A stretch of 64,000 nucleotides of DNA. It comes from Isoetes taiwanensis (Eukaryota; Streptophyta; Lycopodiopsida; Isoetales; Isoetaceae). Positions 1-15,700 of the stretch are shown here, one piece after another. Each line of letters starts with the position of its first letter. The stretch's first letter is position 1. A program made the translations under genes and the position numbers. Where the stretch lies: the NCBI GenBank assembly GCA_021234155.1, contig JAJEKV010000015.1, forward strand, positions 12,400,304 through 12,464,303, written 5' to 3'. Under the pieces are notes generated by a model. That model worked only from the letters and a program-made list of their open reading frames with translations. It did not search any database and was not told the DNA's origin.

Positions 1-3000
1 CTGATGTACTTCGTTCAGTTACGTACTGCTAGTAACCAACTCCCAAAGATAAACATACATTGGCAAGGTTTGAACCCATGACAAATGCATATTTATTTGA
101 TACCCAAACCTATACCAACTCTTTTTCCACACATCCGTTTGGGCAAATTTTTGCCCTTACATGCACACTTTGTGGGATTTAGTCCATGCCGGAATTCCGG
201 TCTAGGGGGGCAACTCTGGGGGCATGACTTTTATCCCTCACCATCTAATGCCACCATCCTAGTCCATTGATTTTTAAAGACTTTGTTTTAAGGTCCATAC
301 TAGACTAATCTTGTCTGAGAATAAGTAAAAAGTTTATCCCTTTAAGCGTAAAGTGGAGGTTTCGTATAGGCTTTAAGTTCTACTACGTCGGGGATCATCA
401 TGCATTATAACCCGGTAACCAACTCCCAAAGATAAACATACGATGGCAGGTTTGACCATGACCAAATGCATATTTATTTTGGCATTACTAGACCTATACC
501 AACTCACCACACATCCGTTGAGCCAAAACTTTTGCCTTACATACACACTGTGAGTTGTCAGCATAGGAAGTCCGAGGTCCTAGGGGCAACTCCTAGGGGC
601 ATGACTTTTTTAACCTCACCATCCTAATGCCACCATCCCTAGTCCCATTGATTTTTTAAGACTTTGTTTTAAGGTCCATACTAGACTAATCTTGTAAAGA
701 CTAGCTAGTTTATCCCACCGCCTTCGTGACCAAGTGGAACAAGCATACTTTTAAATTCTACGTGGGGATCATTAGGTATAACCCAGTAACCAACTCCCAA
801 AGATAAACATACATTGGCAAGGGTTTGAACCTTGATAGTATTTGGTTTGCATTACTGAACCTACTTCCAACTCACCACATCAGTTTAGACACAAAATTAC
901 ACCTTGCACACTGGCGAGTTTAGTAGCCTTAGGAAGTGAGGTCCTACGGGGCAACTCTAGAGGCATGACTTTTTGTCTCACCATCTAATGCCACCATCCT
1001 AGTCCCGTGATTTTTTTAAGACTTTGTTTAGGTCCATACTAGAACTAATCTTGTCACCGAATAGCTAAGTTTATCCCCTTTGCCTTCTTGGCGTACCAAG
1101 TGGAGGACAGTATAGGCTTTTAAGTTCTACCACGTGGGATCATCATCATTATAACCCATTAACCAACTCAAAGATAAACATACATTGGCAAGGTTTGAAC
1201 CCATGACCAAATGCATATTTATTTTGGCGTACTAGGCTATACCAACTCTACATCGTTGGGCAAAATTTTTGCCATCCACCTTTGTGATTTAATCAGCTTA
1301 GGAAGTCAGTCCTAGGGCAACTCTAGAGGGCGCGACTTTTTATCCTCACCAATCTAATGCCACCATCCTGGTTCCATTGATTTTTAAGACTTTGTTTAGG
1401 TCCATACTAGGCTAATCTTGTCTGAAATAGCTAGTTTATCCCAACTTGCGGCTGACCAAAAGTGGAGAACCATTATGGAAATAGCTAGTTATCCCTTGCC
1501 TTGCGTGACCAAAGAGTGGGGAACCATAGGCTTTAAGTTCTACCACATTAGGGAATCATCATCGTATAACCCATTAACTAACTCCCAAAGATAAACATAC
1601 ATTGGCAAGAGTTTGAACCCATGACCAAATGCACTATTTATTTAGCGTTATTCACCACCAACCACCCACATCGTTAGGCGACTTTTGCCTTACATGCACC
1701 TTTGTGAAGGGGTTGTCCATAGCCAGGAGTCGAGAGGTCCTGAGGGCAACTCTGAGGGCATGACTTTTAGCCTCACCATCCCTAATGCCTGTCCTGGTAT
1801 TGATTTTTAGACTTTGTTTAAGGTCCATACTAGATAATCTTTATGCAGACTAAGCTGTTTATCCCACCGCTATGTGACGACCAAAAGTGGAGTGCATTAT
1901 GAGCTTTTAAGTTCTACCACGTTGGGGATCATCATCGATATAACGATAACCAACTCCCAAGATAAACATACATTGGCAAGGGTTTGAACCTTGACCAAAT
2001 GCATATTTATTTTGGCATTACTAGGCCTGCTGTCACCACATATCCGTTGGGCAAAACTTTGCCTTACATGCACACTTTGTGGCGGTTGAAATCAGCCTTA
2101 GGAGGTCGAGGTCTAGGGCAACTCTAGAGAACGTGAGCACCCTCCCCTCACCATCCTAATGCCACCATCCTAGTTCATTGATTTTTTAAGACTTTGTTTA
2201 AGGTCATACTAGACTAATCTTTAATGCAGAATAGCTAGTTTATCCCCTTTATATGCGAGCCAAAAGTGGAGGACGCATTATGGGCTAGCTAGTTTATCCC
2301 AACGCCTTGCGGCTCAAAGTGGAGGAACTGCGGGCATAGGCTTTTTAAGTTCTACCACGTGGGGATCATCATCATTATAACCCCTGGTAACAACTCCCAA
2401 AGATAAACATACATTGTAGGGTTTGAACCCATGACCAAAGTATATTTATTTTGGCATTACTAGAGCCTATACCAACTCACCACACATCCGTTGGGCAAAA
2501 CTTTTGCCTTACATACACTTGTAGAAGTTTAATCCATACTTAGGAAGTGAGGTCTGGGGGCAACTCTGGGAGCATGACTTTTTATCTCACCATCTAATGC
2601 CACCATCTAGTCCCATTGATTTTTAAGACTTTGTTTGGGTCCATACTAGCTAATCTTGTCTGAATGCTAGTTTATCCCTGCGCGGCGACCAAAGTGGAGA
2701 CGTGTAGGCTTTAGTTCTACCCGTCGGGGATCATCATCATTATAACCCGGTAACCAACTCCCAAAGATAAACATACATTGGCAAGGTTTGAACCCATGAC
2801 CAAATGCATATTTATTTTGGCATTACTAAAACCTATACCAACTCACCACACATCGGATTGGGCAAGGTACATATACATTACACACTTTGTGGGGATTTAA
2901 TCCTTAGAGTGAGGTCCTAGGTGTCTAGGGCATGACTTTTATCCTCACCATCTAATGCCACCATCCCTAGTTCCATTGATTTTTAGACTTTGTTTAAAGA

Positions 3001-6000
3001 TTCCTTTAGACAATCTTATACTGAGATAAGCTAGTTTATCCCCTTTGCCTTCGGCGGCCAAAGTGGAGGACACGTATAGGCTTTTAAGTTCTACCACGTC
3101 CCGAGGGGATGTTAAATACCTCTTGATAACCAACTCCCAAAGATAAACATACATTGTGAGGTTTGAACCCATGACCAAATGCATATTTATTTTGGCATTA
3201 CTGACCTATACCAACTCACCACACATCCCAGTTGGGCAAAATTTTTGCCCATGCACACTTTGTGAGGGATTTAATCACGCCTTAGGTCTAAGGGCAACTC
3301 TAGGGGCATGACTTTTTATCCCTCACCATCCCTAATGCCACCATCCCTGGTCCCATTGATTTTTTTGGGCTTTGTTTAAGGTCCATACTAGGCTAATCTT
3401 ATGCCGGAATAGCTGAACATCCCTTTGCCTTGCGGCGGCCAAAAAGTGGAGGACTGCATATGGGCTTTTAAGTTCTACCGATGGGGGATCATCATCGACA
3501 ACGGTAACCAACTCCCAAAGGAATAAAACATACATTGGCAGTTTGAACCCTTATTAAATGCATATTTGGCATTACTGAAACTACCAGCTCACCACACATC
3601 CGTTGAACCCAAAATTTTTGCCTTACATGCACACTTTGTGGCGGGATTTAATCCGCCTTGGAAGTCGAGGTCCACAGGGCAACTCTAGGGGCATGACTTT
3701 TTATCCTACCATCCTAATGCCACCATCCTAGTTCCATTGATTTTAAGACTTTTGTTTAAGGTCCATACTAGACTAATCTTGTGAGAATAGCTGGATTTAT
3801 CCCCTTTGCCTTCGCGACCAAGTGGAGGATGCGGTATAGGCTATTGGATTTATCCAACGCCTTGCGGCAGCAAAGTGGAGACGCGTATGGGCTTTTAAGT
3901 TCACCACGTCGGGGATCGTCATCATTATAGCTTGATGACCAACTCCCAAAGATAAACATACATTGGCAAGGGTTTGAACCCATGACCAAATGCATATTAT
4001 TTTGGCATTACTGAAACCTATACCAACTCACCACATCGTTGGTAAAACTTTTGCGCCATTACGCTTGTGGCGGTTAATCGCCTTAGGAAGTGAGTCCTAG
4101 GGCAACTCTAGGGGCATGACTTTTTAACTCTACATCTAATACCACCATCCCTAGTCCCATTGATTTTAAGACTTTGTTTTAGGTCCATACTAGACTAATC
4201 TTATGCCGACAGCTATGGATTTATCCCACACTTCGAGCGACCAAGTGGAGACAACGTGTATAGGCTTTTAAGTTCTACCCGTTGGGGATCTCCTTCATTA
4301 TAACCCGGTATAACTCCCAAAGATAAACATACATTGGCGAGGTTTGAACCCGACCAAATGCATATTTATTTTGGCATTCTGGAAACCTATACCAACTCAC
4401 CACATATCCGTTGGGCAAAACTTTTTGCCTTATGCACACTATTGGCCGGGGATTTAATCCCGCCTTAGGAAGTGAGGTCCTAGGGCAACTCTAGGGGCAT
4501 GACTTTTTAGCCTCCTGTCCTAGCCACCATCCCTAGTCCCATTGATTTTTAAAGACTTTGTTTAAGGTCCATACTGACTAATCTTGTGCAGTTAGCTAGT
4601 TTATCCCACCCTTGCGGCGTAAAGAAGTGGAGGACGCGTATAGGCTTTTAAGTTCTACCGATAGGGATCATTAAGTATAACCCGGTAACCAACTCCCAAA
4701 GATAAACATACATTGGCAAGGTTTGAACCCATGACCAATGCATATTTATTTGGCATTACTAAACCTATACCAACTCACCACACATCCGTTGGGCAAATTT
4801 TTGCCTTACATGCACACTTTGTGAAATTTAATCCCGCCTTAGGAAGTCGAGGGTCCTAAGGGGGCAACTCTAGGGGCATGACTTTTTTATCTCACCATCC
4901 TAATGCCATCTAGTCCCATTGATTTTTAAAGACTTTGTTTAAAGGTCCATACTAGACTAATCTTATGCAGAATAGCTAGTTTATCCCAGCACTTATGCGG
5001 CGACCAGAGTGGAGGACAACATTATGGGCTTTTAAGTTCTACCACGTCGAGTCATCATCATTATAACTTGATGGCTTCTTTCCCAAAGATAAACATACAT
5101 TGTGAGAGTTTGAACCCATGACCAAATGCGTATTTATTTTGGCATTACTAGGCCTATACCAACTCACCACACATCCCGGATTGGGCAATTTTTTGCCTTA
5201 CATGTGCACACTTTGTGGCGGGATTTAATCAGCCTTAGGAAGTGAGTCCTAGGGGCAGCTCTAGGGGCATGACTTTTTATCCTCACCATCCTAATGCCAC
5301 CATCCTAGTCCCATTGATTTTTTTAAAGACTTTGTTTAAAGGTCCATACTATAGACTAATCTTATGCAGAATAGCTGGATTTATCCCAACGCCTTGCGGC
5401 GACCAAAGTGGAGGAGACGCATTATAGGCTTTTAAGTTCTACCCGTCCGAGGATCATCATCGTATATTGATAACCAACTCCCAGGAATAAACATGCATTG
5501 GCGAGTTTGAACCCATGACCAAATGCATATTTATTTTGGCATTATAGGCCCTATACCAACTCACCACACATCCGTTAGGTAAAACTTTTGCCTTACATGC
5601 ACACTTTGTAGGCGGGATTTAATCCGCCGCCAGGAAGTGGTCTAAGGGGGCAACTCTAGGGGCATGACTTTTAACCTCACCATCTGAAACTGCCACCATC
5701 CCTGGTCCATTGATTTTTTTAAGACTTTGTTTTAAGGTCCATACTAGACTAATCTTGTAAAGACTAGCTAGTTTATCCCACACGGCCTTCAAAAGTGGAG
5801 GACAAGTATAGGCTTTTAAGTTCTACCCGATGGGGATCATTAAACCCGAGTAACCAACTCCCAAAGATAAACATACATTGGCAAGGTTTGAACCCATGAC
5901 CAAATGCATATTTATTTCAGCATTACTGAAACTATACCAACTCACCACACATCAGGGGCAAAATTACGCATACATGCACACTTGTAGGCAGGATTTAATC

Positions 6001-9000
6001 CGCCTTAGGAAATTCGAGGTCCTAGGGAACTCTAGGGGCATGACTTTTTATCACCATCCTAATGCCTCATCCTAGTCCCATTGTTTTTAAGACTTTGTTT
6101 AGGTCCATACTAGACTAATCTTGTACCAGAATAGCTAGTTTATCCATGCCTTATGACGACCAAAGTGGAGGACACGTATAGGCTTTTAAGTTCCACGTCG
6201 AGAGTCATCATCGTATATTGATAACCAACTCCCAAAGATAAACATACATTGGCAAGGTTTGAACCCATGACCAAATGCATATTTGTTTTGGCATTACTAG
6301 ATATACCAACTCACCACACATCAGGATTTGGGCAAAATTTTTTGCCTTGTACACTTGTGGCGAGTTTAATCCAGCCTTGGGAAGTCTCCGAGGTCCTAGG
6401 GGCAACTCTAGGGGCATGACTTTTTATCCCTCCACCATCCTAATGCCACCATCCTAGTCCATTGATTTTTAAGGCTTTGTTTTAGGGTATACTAGACTAA
6501 TCTGTACCAGAATAGCTAGTTTATCCCTTTATATGCAGTAAAGGTGGAGGGACAAGTATAGGCTTTAAGTTCTACCGCGTCGGGGATCATCATCGTATGT
6601 GATGACAACTCCCAAGATAAACATACATTAGCAGGGTTTGAACCCATTAAATACATATTTATTTTGGCATTAGAACCTATACCAACTCACCACACATCCG
6701 TTGGGCAAACTTTGCCCACATGCACACTTTGTGGCGAGTTTAATCAGCCTTGAGGAAATTCTAGGGGTCCTAGGGGCAACTCTGGGGGCCTTGACTTTTT
6801 AACCTCACCATCCTAATGCCACCATCTAGTCCCATTGATTTTTTAAGACTTTGTTAAGGTCATACTAGTAATCTTGTAAGAACCTTCGTTTATCTATATT
6901 CGGCGGCCAAAAGTGGAGGACCGATATATTTTAAGTTCTACCCATTCGGGGATCATTAAGTATAACCCGATAACCAACTCCCAAAGATAGCTATACATTG
7001 GCAAGGTTTGAACCCATGACCAAATGCATATTTATTTTGGCATTACTTCAAACCTATACCAACTCACCACACATCCGTTGGGCAAAATTTTTGCCTTACA
7101 TGCACACTTTGTGAGGATTTAATCCATGGAAGTCGAGTCCTAGGGCAACTCTGAGGGCATGACTTTTTTATCCTCACCATCCTAATTACCATCCCTAGTC
7201 CCGTGATTTTTTTAAGACTTTGTTTAAAGGTCCATACTAGACTAATCATGCAGAATAGCTGGATTTATCCCAACACCTTGCGGCAGCCAAGGTGGAGGAC
7301 AACATTATAGGCTTTAAGTTCTGCGTCCGAGGATCATCATCAGTAACCCGATGGCAACTCCCAAAGATAAACATACATTGGCAGGTTTGAACCCATGGAG
7401 GCCAAATGCATATTTATTTTGGCATTACTAAAACCTACCAACTCACCACCACATCGGATTTGGGCAAAATTTTTGCCCATGCACACTTCTGGCAAGCGGA
7501 TTTAATCGCCTTAGGAAGTCCAGAAGTCCCTAGGGGGCAACTCTGAGGGGCATGACTTTTTATCCTCACTCCTAGTCCCATTGATTTTTTAAGACTTTGT
7601 TTAAGGTCCATACTAGACTAATCTTGTCTGAGAATAGCTAGTTTATCCCAGCACTTGCGACAGCCAGAGTGGAGGACCGCGTATAGGCACAGCTAGTTTA
7701 TCCCTTGCCTTACGGCAGCAAAGTGGAGGACCGCATTATAGGCTTTAAGTTCTGCGTCGGGGATCATCGCCAGTATAACCCGGTAACCAACTCCCAAGAT
7801 AAAAACATACATTAGCAAGGTTTGAACCCATGACCAAATGCATATTTATTTTGGCATTACTAGGCCTATACCAACTCACCACACATCCGTTGGGCAAAGG
7901 CTTTGCCCTTACATGCACACTTTAATGATTTAATCCGCCTTGAAATTAGAGGTCCTAGGGCAGCTTTCTAGGGGCATGACTTTTAGCCTCACCATCCTAA
8001 TGCCACCATCCTAGTCCCATTGATTTTTTTAAGACTTTGTTTAAAGGTCATACTAGACAATCTTGTGAGACTAGCTGGTTATCCCACGCCTTCTTGACTA
8101 AAAGTGGAGGACACGTATGAGCTTTTAAGTTCTACTGCGGTGGGGATCATCATCATTATAGCCCCGGTAACAACTCCCAAAGACAAACATACATTGTGAG
8201 TTTGATTTACTGATAGAAATGCATATTTATTTGCAGCATTACTAAATATATAACTCACCACATATCCGTTGGGCAAAACTTTTGCCCAGCCTGCCACCAC
8301 TTTGTGGCCGAGAGTTGTCAGCCTTGAAGTGAGGTCCTAGGGGCAACTCTAGGGCATGACTTTTTAGCCTCACCATCCCTAATGCCACCATCCTAGTCCC
8401 ATTGATTTTTAAGACTTGTTTTAAAGGTCCATACTAGACTAATCTTGCTTCACCAGACTAGCTGGTTTATCCCATATGCGGCGACCAAGAGTGGAGGAAC
8501 GCGTGTAGGCTTTTTAAGTTCTACCGTCGAGGATCATTAAGTATAACTGATAACCAACTCCCAAAGATAGCTTATACATTGGCAGGTTTGAACCCATGAC
8601 CAATGCATATTTATTTTGGCATTACTAGGCCTATACCAGCTCACCACATCCGTTGGACAAAATTTTTGCCTTACATGCACACTTTGTAAATGAAATTTAA
8701 TCCATAGGAAGTGGTCCTAGGGCAACTCTAGGGGCATGACTTTTTATCTCCACCATCTAATGCCACCATCTAGTCCCATTGATTTTTTAAGACTTTGTTT
8801 AAAGGTCCATACTAGACTAATCTTATGCGGAATAGCTAGTTTATCCCTTGCCTTCTGTGACCAAAATTAAGAGGATACGTATAGGCTTTTAAGTTCTACC
8901 CGTCGGGGATCATCATCATTATAACCCGGTAACCAACTCCCAAAGATAAACATACATTGTAAGGTTTGAACCATGACCAAATGCATATTTATTTGGCATT

Positions 9001-9700
9001 ACTGAGCCTATACCAACTCACCACACATCCGTTGGGCAAAATTTTTGCCTTACATGCACACTGTGTGAGTTTAATCATAGGAAGTCGAGATTCAGGGGCA
9101 ACTCTAGGGCATGACTTTTTTATCCCTCACCATCCTAATGCCACCATCCTAGTCCATTGATTTTTAAGACTTTTGTTTAGGGTCCATACTAGACTAATCT
9201 TATGCAGAATAATGGATTTATCCCAACGCTGCAATGACCAAGTGGAGGACGATATGGCTTTTAAGTTCTACCCGCGTCGGGGGATCATCATCAGTATAAC
9301 CCGGTAACCAACTCCAAAATGGCTTATACATTGGCAAGGTTTGAACCCATGACCAAATGCATATTTATTTTGGCATTACTAAAACCTATACCAACTCACC
9401 ACACACATCCGTTGGGCAAAACTTTTACTTGGCCACTTGTGGCCGGGATTTAATCCGCCTTAGGAAGTCGAGGTCTAGGGGCAACTCTAGGGCATGACTT
9501 TTTAACCTCCTGTCTAATGCCACCATCTAGTCCCATTGATTTTTTAAGACTTTGTTTGGAGTCCATACTAGACTAATCTTGTAAAGACTAGCTAGTTTAT
9601 CCCCACCGCCTTTATCCCAAAGTGGAGGACATGGTATAGGCTTTTAAGTTCTACCACGTCGGGGATCATCATCGTATAACCCGAGTAACCAACTCCCAAA
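1..9700 (+). repeat. Satellite array, ragged part (~400-bp monomer)
   Basis: Head-to-tail copies of a monomer of about 390-410 bp. The best-kept block reads TTTGAACCCATGACCAAATG, then a T-rich stretch, then CTATACCAACTCACCACACA. Copies here differ from the clean consensus downstream by many one- to five-base losses, mostly inside C/G runs, and by local duplications. Some units carry a second copy of a ~60-bp segment running from 'agctagtttatccc' to 'gtggagga' (near 1430-1540, 2230-2340, 3790-3895 and 7620-7745). I see no gene. The raggedness may be real decay at an array edge or unpolished long-read consensus; the sequence alone cannot separate these. Confidence 0.93.
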
Positions 9701-12700
9701 GATAAACATACATTGGCAAGGTTTGAACCCATGACCAAATGCATATTTATTTTGGCATTACTAGGCCTATACCAACTCACCACACATCCGTTGGGCAAAA
9801 CTTTTGCCTTACATGCACACTTTGTAGGCAGGATTTAATCCCGCCTTAGGAAGTCGAGGTCCTAGGGGCAACTCTAGGGGCATGACTTTTTTATCCTCAC
9901 CATCCTAATGCCACCATCCTAGTCCCATTGATTTTTTAAGACTTTGTTTAAGGTCCATACTAGACTAATCTTGTACAGAATAGCTAGTTTATCCCCCATT
10001 TTATCCTTTGCGGCAAAAAGTGGAGGACACATTATAGGCTTTTAAGTTCTACCACGTCGGGGATCATCATCATTATAACCCAGTAACCAACTCCCAAAGA
10101 TAAACATACATTGGCAAGGTTTGAACCCATGACCAAATGCATATTTATTTTGGCATTACTAGGCCTATACCAACTCACCACACATCCGTTGGGCAAAATT
10201 TTTGCCTTACATGCACACTTTGTAGGCAGGATTTAATCCCGCCTTAGGAAGTCGAGGTCCTAGGGGCAACTCTAGGGGCATGACTTTTTTATCCTCACCA
10301 TCCTAATGCCACCATCCTAGTCCCATTGATTTTTTAAGACTTTGTTTAAGGTCCATACTAGACTAATCTTGTACAGAATAGCTAGTTTATCCCACCATCC
10401 TTTTTTTTAAGACGTGACCCCAAAGTGGAGGACACGTATAGGCTTTTAAGTTCTACCACGTCGGGGATCATCATCGTTATAACCCCAGTAACCAACTCCC
10501 AAAGATAAACATACATTGGCAAGGTTTGAACCCATGACCAAATGCATATTTATTTTGGCATTACTAGGCCTATACCAACTCACCACACATCCGTTGGGCA
10601 AAATTTTTGCCTTACATGCACACTTTGTAGGCAGGATTTAATCCCGCCTTAGGAAGTCGAGGTCCTAGGGGCAACTCTAGGGGCATGACTTTTTTATCCT
10701 CACCATCCTAATGCCACCATCCTAGTCCCATTGATTTTTTAAGACTTTGTTTAAGGTCCATACTAGACTAATCTTGTACAGATAGCTAGTTTATCCCATC
10801 TTATAAAGTTTTGCGGCAAGGTTTGACCAAAGTGGAGGACACGTATAGGCTTTTAAGTTCTACCACGTCGGGGATCATCATCGTATAACCCCAGTAACCA
10901 ACTCCCAAAGATAAACATACATTGGCAAGGTTTGAACCCATGACCAAATGCATATTTATTTTGGCATTACTAGGCCTATACCAACTCACCACACATCCGT
11001 TGGGCAAAATTTTTGCCTTACATGCACACTTTGTAGGCGGGATTTAATCCCACCTTTAGGAAGTCGAGGTCCTAGGGGCAACTCTAGGGGCATGACTTTT
11101 TTATCCTCACCATCCTAATGCCACCATCCTAGTCCCATTGATTTTTTAAGACTTTGTTTAAGGTCCATACTAGACTAATCTTGTAAAGACTAGCTAGTTT
11201 ATCCCACTCGCCTTTGGCAGGAGGAAGTGGAGGACACGTTATAGGCTTTTAAGTTCTACCACGTGGGGATCATCATCAGATAAACCCCAGTAACCAACTC
11301 CCAAAGATAAACATACATTGGCAAGGTTTGAACCCATGACCAAATGCATATTTATTTTGGCATTACTAGGCCTATACCAACTCACCACACATCCGTTGGG
11401 CAAAATTTTTGCCTTACATGCACACTTTGTAGGCAGGATTTAATCCCGCCTTAGGAAGTCGAGGTCCTAGGGGCAACTCTAGGGGCATGACTTTTTTATC
11501 CTCACCATCCTAATGCCACCATCCTAGTCCCATTGATTTTTTAAGACTTTGTTTAAGGTCCATACTAGACTAATCTTGTAATGCACTAGCTAGTTTATCC
11601 CATCGCCTTGGGCAGCCAAAAGTGGAGGACACGATAGGCTTTTAAGTTCTACCACGCTCGGGGATCATCATCATTATAACCCGGTAACCAACTCCCAAAG
11701 ATAAACATACATTGGCAAGGTTTGAACCCATGACCAAATGCATATTTATTTTGGCATTACTAGGCCTATACCAACTCACCACACATCCGGGGCAAAATTT
11801 TTGCCTTACATGCACACTTTGTAGGCAGGATTTAATCCCGCCTTAGGAAGTCGAGGTCCTAGGGGCAACTCTAGGGGCATGACTTTTTTATCCTCACCAT
11901 CCTAATGCCACCATCCTAGTCCCATTGATTTTTTAAGACTTTGTTTAAGGTCCATACTAGACTAATCTTGTACAGAATAGCTAGTTTATCCCACTGCCTT
12001 GCGGCAGCCAAAGTGGAGGACACGTATAGGCTTTTAAGTTCTACCACGTCGGGGATCATCATCGTATAACCCCAGTAACCAACTCCCAAAGATAAACATA
12101 CATTGGCAAGGTTTGAACCCATGACCAAATGCATATTTATTTTGGCATTACTAGGCCTATACCAACTCACCACACATCCGTTGGGCAAAATTTTTGCCTT
12201 ACATGCACACTTTGTAGGCAGGATTTAATCCCGCCTTAGGAAGTCGAGGTCCTAGGGGCAACTCTAGGGGCATGACTTTTTTATCCTCACCATCCTAATG
12301 CCACCATCCTAGTCCCATTGATTTTTTAAGACTTTGTTTAAGGTCCATACTAGACTAATCTTGTAAAGACTAGCTAGTTTATCCCACCGCCTTGCGGCAG
12401 CCAAAGTGGAGGACACGTATAGGCTTTTAAGTTCTACCACGTCGGGGGATCATCATCATTATAACCCCAACCAACTCCCAAAGATAAACATACATTGGCA
12501 AGGTTTGAACCCATGACCAAATGCATATTTATTTTGGCATTACTAGGCCTATACCAACTCACCACACATCCGGGGCAAAATTTTTGCCTTACATGCACAC
12601 TTTGTAGGCAGGATTTAATCCCGCCTTAGGAAGTCGAGGTCCTAGGGGCAACTCTAGGGGCATGACTTTTTATCCTCACCATCCTAATGCCACCATCCTA

Positions 12701-15700
12701 GTCCCATTGATTTTTAAGACTTTGTTTAAGGTCCATACTAGACTAATCTTGTGCCGAGAATAGCTAGTTTATCCCACTACCTTGGCAGACCAAAGTGGAG
12801 GACACATTATAGGCTTTTAAGTTCTACCACGCTCGGGGATCATCATCGTATAACCCCAGTAACCAACTCCCAAAGATAAACATACATTGGCAAGGTTTGA
12901 ACCCATGACCAAATGCATATTTATTTTGGCATTACTAGGCCTATACCAACTCACCACACATCCGTTGGGCAAAATTTTTGCCTTACATGCACACTTTGTA
13001 GGCGATTTAATCCCGCCTTTAGGAAGTCGAGGTCCTAGGGGCAACTCTAGGGGCATGACTTTTTATCCTCACCATCCTAATGCCACCATCCTAGTCCCAT
13101 TGATTTTTAAGACTTTGTTTAAGGTCCATACTAGACTAATCTTGTAAATACTAGCTAGTTTATCCCACCTAGGCCAAACCAAATGGAAAGGGAGGACATT
13201 ATAGGCTTTTAAGTTCTACCACGTTCGGGGATCATCATCATGATAACCCCAAGAACCAACTCCCAAAGATAAACATACATTGGCAAGGTTTGAACCCATG
13301 ACCAAATGCATATTTATTTTGGCATTACTAGGCCTATACCAACTCACCACACATCCGTTGGGCAAAAACTTTTGCCTTACATGCACACTTTGTGGGTGTG
13401 GATTTAATCCCACAAGCCTTTAGGAAGTCGAGGTCCTAGGGGCAACTCTAGGGGCATGACTTTTTATCCTCACCATCCTAATGCCACCATCCTAGTCCCA
13501 TTGATTTTTTTAAGACTTTGTTTAAGGTCCATACTAGACTAATCTTGTAAAGATTAGCTAGTTTATCCCAAATTTGCCTTTTGGCAGGCGCCTAAAGTGG
13601 AGGACACGTTATAGGCTTTTAAGTTCTACCACGTCGGGGATCATCATCGTATAACCCCAGTAACCAACTCCCAAAGATAAACATACATTGGCAAGGTTTG
13701 AACCCATGACCAAATGCATATTTATTTTGGCATTACTAGGCCTATACCAACTCACCACACATCCGTTGGGCAAAATTTTTTGCCTTACATGCACACTTTG
13801 TAGGCAGGATTTAATCCCAACCTTAGGAAGTCGAGGTCCTAGGGGCAACTCTAGGGGCATGACTTTTTTATCCTCACCATCCTAATGCCACCATCCTAGT
13901 CCCATTGATTTTTTAAGACTTTGTTTAAGGTCCATACTAGACTAATCTTGTACAGAATAGCTAGTTTATCCCACTGCCAAAGTTCGGCTAGTTTATCCCA
14001 GCCAAAGTGGAGGGACGATTATAGGCTTTTAAGTTCTACCACGTCGGGGATCATCATCGTATAACCCCAGTAACCAACTCCCAAAGATAAACATACATTG
14101 GCAAGTTTTGAACCCATGACCAAATGCATATTTATTTTGGCATTACTAGGCCTATACCAACTCACCACACATCCGGAACCTGGGCAAAATTTTTGCCTTA
14201 CATGCACACTTTGTAGTGGAAACAATGGTGAAGGATTTAATCCCCCTTTTAGGAAGTCGAGGTCCTAGGGGCAACTCTAGGGGCATGACTTTTTATCCTC
14301 ACCATCCTAATGCCACCATCCTAGTCCCATTGATTTTTAAGACTTTGTTTAAGGTCCATACTAGACTAATCTTGTACGGACTAGCTAGTTTATCCCATCA
14401 CCTTGGAGGCCAAAGTGGAGGACACGATATAGGCTTTTAAGTTCTACCACGCTCATCATCATCATTATAACCCTGAACTAACTCCCAAAGATAAACATAC
14501 ATTGGCAAGGTTTGAACCCATGACCAAATGCATATTTATTTTGGCATTACTAGGCCTATACCAACTCACCACACATCCGGCTGGGCAAAAATTTTTGCCT
14601 TACATGCACACTTTGTGGCCGGGGATTTAATCCCAGCCTTAGGAAGTCGAGGTCCTAGGGGCAACTCTAGGGGCATGACTTTTTAGCCTCACCATCCTAA
14701 TGCCACCATCCTAGTCCCATTGATTTTTAAGACTTTGTTTAAGGTCCATACTAGACTAATCTTGTAAGACTAGCTAGTTTATCCCATGTCTAGCCTTTAA
14801 GAAAATTTGGCAAAAGTGGAGGACACATTATAGGCTTTTAAGTTCTACCACGTTTGGGATCATCATCGAGATAACCCCAAGAACCAACTCCCAAAGATAA
14901 ACATACATTGGCAAGGTTTGAACCCATGACCAAATGCATATTTATTTTGGCATTACTAGGCCTATACCAACTCACCACACATCCGTTGGGCAAAAAACTG
15001 CCTTACATGCACACTTTGTAGGGTGGATTTAATCCCCGCCTTAGGAAGTCGAGGTCCTAGGGGCAACTCTAGGGGCATGACTTTTTATCCTCACCATTCC
15101 TAATGCCACCATCCTAGTCCCATTGATTTTTTAAGACTTTGTTTAAGGTCCATACTAGACTAATCTTGTAATTTTTCCCAAATAGGACTAGCTAGTTTAT
15201 CCCATCGCCTTTGATCAAACAAAGTGGAGGACACGTTTTAGGCTTTTAAGTTCTACCAATATCTTGGGATCATCATCGTGATAACCCCAAGAACCAACTC
15301 CCAAAGATAAACATACATTGGCAAGGTTTGAACCCATGACCAAATGCATATTTATTTTGGCATTACTAGGCCTATACCAACTCACCACACATCCGTTTGA
15401 TTGGGCAAAATTTTGCCTTACATGCACACTTTGTAGGCGTGGATTTAATCCTTAGGAAGTCGAGGGTCCTAGGGGCAAATCTAGGGGCATGACTTTTTTA
15501 TCCTCACCATCCTAATGCCACCATCCTAGTCCCATTGATTTTTAAGACTTTGTTTAAGGTCCATACTAGACTAATCTTGTACGGAATAGCTAGTTTATCC
15601 CATTGCCTTGGCATCAGATAAAGTGGAGGACACGTACTATAGGCTTTTAAGTTCTACCACGTAGGGATCATCATCATGATAACCCCAAGAACCAACTCCC

